Positions 8,622 through 12,681 of a stretch of DNA of 12,681 nt are shown here, in pieces. The stretch's first letter is position 1, and the number at the start of each line of letters is the position of its first letter. The translations under genes and the position numbers were made by a program. The notes below the pieces were generated by a model. The model saw nothing but the letters and a program-made list of their open reading frames with translations. It was not told the origin of the DNA and searched no databases. The stretch comes from Saccoglossus kowalevskii (taxonomy: Eukaryota; Hemichordata; Enteropneusta; Harrimaniidae), in NCBI RefSeq assembly GCF_000003605.2, contig NW_003124401.1, positions 50,154 to 62,834 of the forward strand. Reading direction: 5' to 3'.

Positions 8622-10600
8622 CTAAAACAAAAAAAACAATAACATAATGGTAATACTTTTCTGATAAAGATAACATACACTGAACAATATATATAACTAT
8701 TAAGATGCGACTCTCAACATTGCAAAGTAAATGAAACCATTTCTCACGTTCAATTTGATTACAATAGGAGAAATTCAATGAGCACAATAATTAACTTGCT
8801 GTAATAAATATTGGTGGATGCACAGGTTTGTCTGCCTTGAAATAAGTATGTGAACCTTGTGATGTAAGCCGTGAAAGAGTGTTAAAAAAAGTTGAACTAA
8901 GGTGTAGATGCACAACGTGATTTCATACATTCCCTAACCACTAAACAGGAAGTAGTCCTTGACCTTGAATGGGTAAACACACATGTAACCTTGATTGAAA
9001 ATGGATAATTTCCTGTGACATCGTCCTCTTAGGGTCATATAAGGTAATTCCCATAAGAGACAACAGGATCACGCAGGGTTAGTTGGAGCTGTCTCTAGAA
9101 CGATATGGATCACTGAAAGAAACATCGGATGGCTTTGATTTCTTGTCCCCATGGCTTGTGCCTACATCATGTGACTTTTGCCAATGATGAGACATCAAGA
9201 TGGATTTTTGGAAAAGTGAACTGGGCAACAAATTCTAGCTCAATAACAATCAAGTTCACAAATGAAAAAAAAAAAACTCATTGAGTAAGCGGAATTACAT
9301 CATCATTCTGTAAATTGCATTATAACAAATACAAACAATAATCTCAGTAGTATGTCTGACTGATATCTGCCCAGGCATGTTTGTATATTTATTTATTAAC
9401 ACAACACTGACTTACGTAAAAATAAGGTCCAAATAAAAATAAAATGAATAACAATGAGTACATTAACAATAAATTAAAAAGTTTTATTTACCGATTTCAT
9501 GATTCCTTAGCAATTAAACATACACAATTACAATATATTTTTACTTATATTCCTACTATGAGGCATTTCTGTCTTGTTATAAAGCAACATTTAATAAGTC
9601 ATTGTCAATGACATAGTCTCTATTTGTATTATAGATGTGAGATATATATATAACTGATGTGTGATGTATTTGTGAAGTTCAAACTTGATTGGTCCGGGTA
9701 TGTATGAGATATGCTCTGTGGAACTGCATTCGTTTCAGTCATTTTGGATTTGATGGTGGCAAAAATGCATGTGCGTTTGTCTGATATAATGTCTGATGTA
9801 TGTGTAAAGTTTGAGCTTGATTGGACCAGTCAGAATGAAGATGTGAAACAAAATGGCCACCAGTGAACTATTTTGAACCAAACTCAATACGAAAAATAAA
9901 ATGGAGTGCATCAAGGTCCCATAATGTTCAAAATCTGATGCACAACAGAGATCGGATTCCAAAATGGTGAAAGTGTGTAATTTTGAGATATTTGTGGCTT
10001 TAAAATGGCTGCTAATCGGCCATCATGAAACAGATCATGAAACAAATGCATGTGCATACATGTATGTTAGATATGATGTATGTGATCAGTCTTAGCATGT
10101 CAGATATATGAATTCAGAACTGCATTCTTTGAACAAAATGGCCGCCAGTCAGGCATTTTGAACTTGATTAAAAAAATAAAATGATGGGCATCAAGATCCT
10201 ATTGTGTTCAATGTATGTACCAAAATTAAACCAAACCTGCTACAAATGACTGAGATAAGGTTCCTGAATCATGAAAGTGTGCATTTTTGGCATCAAAATG
10301 GCTGTCATTCGGCCATCTTGAATTGGATCATGAAACTAATGCATGTTGCAATGCAATGGCTGAATTTGAACTTCGGCTCAAGCATGTGTGAGGTAAGACT
10401 GGATAAGGACGGACAGACGTATGCATGCATGCATGGATACACACACACGGATCAATAAATCCCTATTTTCGGTCTTCATTCGAACTAGGAACAATAAATT
10501 GTGAATTACTGACCAATGTACTGTTTTTAATACTAAACTTAAAGTTAAAATTAAAAGTAACCTTATTGCACACACAGAATAATATTAGAGGACACTGTAC
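8622..10600 (-). other. INPP5A intron, 1979 bp
   Basis: Intron between the WCDRIL and GDHK exons. It contains the duplicated dispersed repeat at 9655-10437 and a short AT microsatellite near 9642-9652. The remainder (8622-9654 and 10438-10600) is AT-rich. Small open frames on both strands there have no recognisable product. I see no additional exon with good splice sites. Confidence 0.85.
9655..10437. repeat. Old dispersed repeat, tandemly duplicated
   Basis: Two diverged copies of a unit of roughly 290 bp lie in direct orientation. Copy one, about 9840-10064, and copy two, about 10130-10355, both carry in order 'acaaaatggcc(a/g)ccagt', 'attttgaac', 'aaataaaatg', 'gcatcaag(g/a)tcc', 'aaagtgtg', 'aaaatggctg', 'tcggccatc' and 'gatcatgaaac'. 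Partial related text precedes the first copy from about 9655 ('ttgattgg(t/a)cc'). The right end runs into 'ggataaggacggacagacg' and a short GCAT/ACAC microsatellite. No coding capacity or clear terminal inverted repeats are visible, so it could be a nonautonomous transposon or SINE-like relic. Family identity is unknown to me. Confidence 0.75.
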
Positions 10601-10712
10601 CTTTTGTACTAAATCTCTGGCAGAGTGAGACAGTAATATCCTATCACACCAACCAGGTATCCTTGTACCCATATAATCATGGCCTTTATTGAGATCCTCA
10701 GAATACGGATAA
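10601..10712 (-). CDS. INPP5A: INPP5A exon with PGWCDRIL catalytic motif
   Basis: A 112-nt exon whose first base completes the split Ser. It then encodes 37 residues: YPYSEDLNKGHDYMGTR, then IPGWCDRIL, then LSHSARDLVQK. The WCDRIL block is the second hallmark motif of inositol 5-phosphatases; its Asp and Arg act at the active site and in phosphate recognition. Human has YPYSEDARQGEQYMNTR followed by CPAWCDRIL. The residue before Trp is Gly here instead of the usual Ala or Ser. The acceptor is TATTTTCAG and the donor AAG|GTACAG. An unspliced minus-strand frame runs through both ends of the exon and is not a separate gene. Confidence 0.96.
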
Positions 10713-10860
10713 CTGAAAATAGACAAAATTATCAAATAATATATTACAGTGTCAGTATAGGTTGAGAGAATTAACATAGTGTAACTATAACAAGCTTGCC
10801 CAGGTGGAATGATACCACAGATAGGAAAGTGTTATATTGATGCCCATAATCTTGTCTCAC

Positions 10861-10934
10861 CTTGGGGGGAATTCTACATCATATTCATATAGTCTGTCAT
10901 AAAAGTACCTAGCTTCTCGGTCAAACTTTCGTAA
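10861..10934 (-). CDS. INPP5A: INPP5A exon, FDRE...DRLYEYDVEFPP segment
   Basis: A 74-nt exon entering in phase 0 and leaving in phase 2. It encodes 24 residues plus two bases: LRKFDREARYFYDRLYE then YDVEFPP. It matches human LLEFDKELSVFKDRLYELDISFPP closely. The segment leads directly into the PYSED substrate-loop region on the next exon. The acceptor is CTGTAATTACAG-like (ends TTACAG) and the donor is AAG|GTGAGA. The split serine codon (AG+T) is restored exactly by the next exon, which is strong evidence for this junction. Confidence 0.94.
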
Positions 10935-11119
10935 CTGTAATAATAAAAAAGTTTGTTTTATATAGCATAGAGAGACCAGTGTTATTCACACAACATGATG
11001 TTCTTGTAATTTGCATATTGCAACACGTGCTTCCATAGGATGTTGTAATTTGCATATTGCTGTAATTTGTATACTGCAACACAGGATTCCATATGTAACA
11101 GAATTACTATGTCACTCAC
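10935..11119 (-). other. INPP5A intron with short ATTTGCAT-containing repeat
   Basis: Intron of 185 bp between the EKKKF and DRLYE exons. It holds three imperfect copies of 'tgtaatttgcatattgc' over about 11007-11079, two of them followed by 'aacac' and a 'ttccata' tail. Two copies carry the octamer ATTTGCAT. The repetition is local and looks like replication slippage. Nothing else is recognised. Confidence 0.8.
11007..11096. repeat. Short tandem repeat, about 30-bp spacing
   Basis: The phrase 'ttgtaatttgcatattgc' occurs near 11007 and 11043, and a third, slightly changed copy ('tgtaatttgtatactgc') near 11061. The first and third continue into 'aacac' and then 'ttccata'. Spacing is uneven, so this is a small degenerate array rather than a regular satellite. 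It lies wholly within an intron. Confidence 0.7.
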
Positions 11120-11194
11120 CCATCTGCCTTTATTTTCAGTGTAGATCTTAGGATTATGGGGCGTGAACTTCTTTTTTTCCATTGTTAAGATAAC
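11120..11194 (-). CDS. INPP5A: INPP5A exon, EKKKF segment
   Basis: A 75-nt, phase 0/0 exon encoding 25 residues, starting VILTMEKKKF and ending TENKGRW. It aligns to human VVLQIEKKLFDYFNQEVFRDNNG, an insertion typical of type I 5-phosphatases between the GDFNF and WCDRIL motifs. The acceptor is CACCATCAG, with a weak pyrimidine tract, and the donor is TGG|GTGAGT, which is strong. An ATG lies within the exon, so an isolated frame could be misread as starting there and running on through the donor; splicing to the neighbours is the better reading. Confidence 0.92.
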
Positions 11195-11289
11195 CTGATG
11201 GTGAAAGAAATGTTTAAAGACCCATTTATAGACAAATACACTTTTTGGATTTATAATTCAATGGAATGACCATATTCATCAACTCGTAC

Positions 11290-11379
11290 CTTATTCTTGT
11301 TGTCATTTTCGATGTAAGTCACTCTCTTTATTTCATCATTCTCCTTTAGGTACTCTGCAGTGGCCTTCGCACACAGCGA
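11290..11379 (-). CDS. INPP5A: INPP5A exon, SLCAKAT segment
   Basis: A 90-nt, phase 0/0 exon encoding 30 residues that begin SLCAKATAEYLKEND and end ENDNKNK. It corresponds to the human block LCTKATMQTV...FRESDNDRK, which follows GDFNFRLD and distinguishes type I enzymes from other 5-phosphatases. The acceptor is CTATTTCAG and the donor AAG|GTACGA. The LC-KAT core is conserved, while the middle is divergent, as expected for a surface helix. The residues are not catalytic. The exon is charged (many Lys, Glu and Asp) and shows no frame damage. Confidence 0.93.
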
Positions 11380-11770
11380 CTGAAATAGAATAAATTTAAT
11401 CGCAAAATATTATTGTTTACTTTGTTTACATGTGTTAGTCTTAATATATCATTGAAACAGACAGATACACATGCACACACAGATGGGGTTAGCTGAAAAG
11501 ACACCCATTGTATGCTTTGCACACAGCAGTCGAAAATTGAAATTTAATAATTTCCTGATCACTTAAGAAATGTCATCAATGAATCAGTGCAGAATCACTC
11601 TCAATAATCGTGTAATGTCATCATTCAATCTCATCTCTATCATTGAAGTGCAGAAAATTCAACACTTGAGAATCACTGAATCACTAAATCACAGATAACA
11701 ACACATATCCATGCGAAGACTCGGTTCACATTCAATGCTGCATATTAATATAAGCTAGCCTGGTTCTCAC
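11380..11770 (-). other. INPP5A intron, 391 bp
   Basis: Intron between the GDFNFRLD and SLCAKAT exons, bounded by GTGAGA and TTTCAG on the minus strand. It is AT-rich with a short ACACAC-like patch near 11467-11480. The text around 11580-11700 reuses words such as 'aatcact' and 'tcatc' without forming a clear tandem array. I see no coding or RNA signal. Confidence 0.85.
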
Positions 11771-11855
11771 CTTAATGACCCCATACTGGTCTAGTCTGAA
11801 GTTAAAGTCACCAAACATAATAAATGGCACTTTATCATATTTATCTGAAGAAAAC
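11771..11855 (-). CDS. INPP5A: INPP5A exon with GDFNFRLD catalytic motif
   Basis: This 85-nt exon completes a split codon with its first base and then encodes 28 residues: FSSDKYDKVPFIMF followed by GDFNFRLD and QYGVIK. The GDFNFR block is the first hallmark motif of Mg-dependent inositol 5-phosphatases; its Asp and Asn belong to the metal and phosphate site shared with the DNase I-like fold. The acceptor is TTTTTTAG and the donor is AAG|GTGAGA, both good. The exon enters in phase 2 and leaves in phase 0. The human protein has a matching segment KVSYFVFGDFNFRLD. The upstream exon, which should end in two bases completing Arg, is not confidently found in the window. Confidence 0.95.
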
Positions 11856-12597
11856 CTAAAAAAAACAACATAAATTTGAAACAAAATACCGGACATTATA
11901 AAGTGAATTGTCAGTTGTAGATGTGTAATATTTCTAGGTGATAGATTATTGTCATTGCTTTAAAAATGCAATATGAACAAGAACATGTCATTTTTAATAT
12001 TGCTGGTAAATACTGTATGTTGAAAAATATATTGACTACACTTATAGCAAACATCCACATCAAAGTGTTCATTGAAACTGTTAGATTCTCTAATATTGTA
12101 TGTACACTGGTTGTTTTGGTATGTACAGTTTGTATATTCAGAATTATTTTTCTCACTTGCTTCACTTCACTGAGTTACTACAAATGTTTATTTTAGAATG
12201 CTTTAAAAAACAAATGTAGCAATCCCATTTCCGAACGCATATTTTCTAGAAATGGATATATTTGAAATCATTCACAAATTAAATACAGTTTATTTACATA
12301 CAACTATAATAGATTATACATTGACCAAATAAAGTATGAGTGTGGGTCTTAGAATGCCTGCTATGGAAACTGCACTGAACCTTAACATGAACCCCCCTCC
12401 CTCCGGAAAATTTCCCGTTTTTCACAGCTTTACGTTTAAATCACAACACTCTCTCACAATATCATATTTTATTTACAAATTTATTAGTCTATCATGATGA
12501 CAATTGTTATAAGCATAATCAACATATGCAATGATCATTGATCACTCCCTCTAACCTTAATGTGTTTATTGTACCAAACAGCTGGATTAAAATTACC
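11856..12597. other. Upstream intron sequence, no exon seen
   Basis: AT-rich sequence on the 5' side of the first recognised INPP5A exon. The family's preceding exon (the block ending in Arg before FEKV in human) is not recognisable here. Overlapping open frames on both strands near 11911-12196 encode hydrophobic or Ile/Phe-rich peptides typical of AT-rich noncoding DNA. Nothing else is seen. Confidence 0.6.
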
Positions 12598-12681
12598 CCC
12601 ACCTGGTCCAAGCTTTGTTGTCCACTTTCAGATCAACCACATCTGAACTCTGTATTAAGTACACTCTTGTCATCATGGCTG
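12598..12681 (-). CDS. Doubtful candidate exon ending ...KVDNKAWTR
   Basis: A minus-strand frame open to the window edge reads MMTRVYLIQSSDVVDLKV then DNKAWT and ends AG before GTGGGG, in phase 2. That is the phase required by the next exon and would restore Arg before FSSDKY, as in human (QR-FEKV). However, the peptide does not resemble the conserved human block before this point (HKALGYVLDRI), and the donor is weak. It is either a chance frame, an exon of divergent sequence or an alternative exon. Confidence 0.2.

Larger units (their letters stand above)
7899..11855 (-). other. INPP5A: INPP5A-family gene, seven-exon C-terminal part
   Basis: Seven minus-strand exons splice into one continuous reading frame of about 179 codons. 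Intron phases match at every junction (2 entering the first, then 0, 0, 0, 2, 0, 0, and 1 leaving the last). The product resembles vertebrate type I inositol 1,4,5-trisphosphate 5-phosphatase from the GDFNFRLD motif through the LCxKAT, EKKxF, DRLYE, PYSED, WCDRIL and GDHKPVF blocks. Known role of the family: removal of the 5-phosphate from Ins(1,4,5)P3 and Ins(1,3,4,5)P4, ending calcium signalling, usually at the plasma membrane through C-terminal prenylation in vertebrates. The first four introns are short (95-391 bp); the next are 1979 and 623 bp, and the last is longer still. The N-terminal half is outside the window and the C-terminal end is unresolved. Assignment to INPP5A rather than OCRL, synaptojanin or SHIP types rests on the PYSED-to-WCDRIL spacing and the LCxKAT block, recalled from the human protein. 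Confidence 0.93.

Noticed and set aside
11911-12196. Overlapping open frames on both strands
   Set aside because: Both encode hydrophobic AT-rich peptides without motifs, inside the sequence upstream of a recognised exon.

Overview
This is a eukaryotic, almost certainly metazoan, window. It is AT-rich, has no compact ORF-dense layout, and carries short exons with consensus GT/AG boundaries on the minus strand, separated by introns full of minisatellites. Gene content and repeat style suggest a marine invertebrate such as a mollusc or lancelet; that placement is inference with low confidence.

One gene is supported: the 3' (C-terminal) half of a type I inositol polyphosphate 5-phosphatase (INPP5A family), read right to left. 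Seven exons join in frame with intact splice sites: 11771-11855, 11290-11379, 11120-11194, 10861-10934, 10601-10712, 8559-8621 and 7899-7935. Together they carry the three hallmark catalytic motifs GDFNFRLD, WCDRIL and GDHKPV in the right order. The N-terminal half lies beyond the right edge (past 12681), apart from a doubtful candidate exon at 12598-12681. The C-terminal end after residue ...LIGGK is unresolved. Three candidate end exons are described (5530-5581, 2120-2149, 1704-1723); none gives the CaaX box of the human protein.

The rest is intron, possible 3' UTR or flank, dominated by five unrelated tandem arrays: a 40-bp unit (1-464), a 37/26-bp unit (2921-3512), a 74-bp unit with a 222-bp higher-order period (4203-5513), a 33-bp unit (5921-6858) and a 31-bp unit (8081-8415). 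There are also a degenerate ~66-bp repeat (7091-7285), a ~120-bp imperfect inverted repeat (7464-7588) and an old tandemly duplicated dispersed repeat (9655-10437). A decayed copy of the 8559-8621 exon appears to sit at 8468-8504.

Long open frames in the 33-bp and 74-bp arrays are by-products of repeat structure, not genes. No tRNA, rRNA, CRISPR, prokaryotic element or autonomous transposon gene was seen. The best candidates for something undescribed are the exon relic, the alternative C-termini and the array architecture, not a new gene system.
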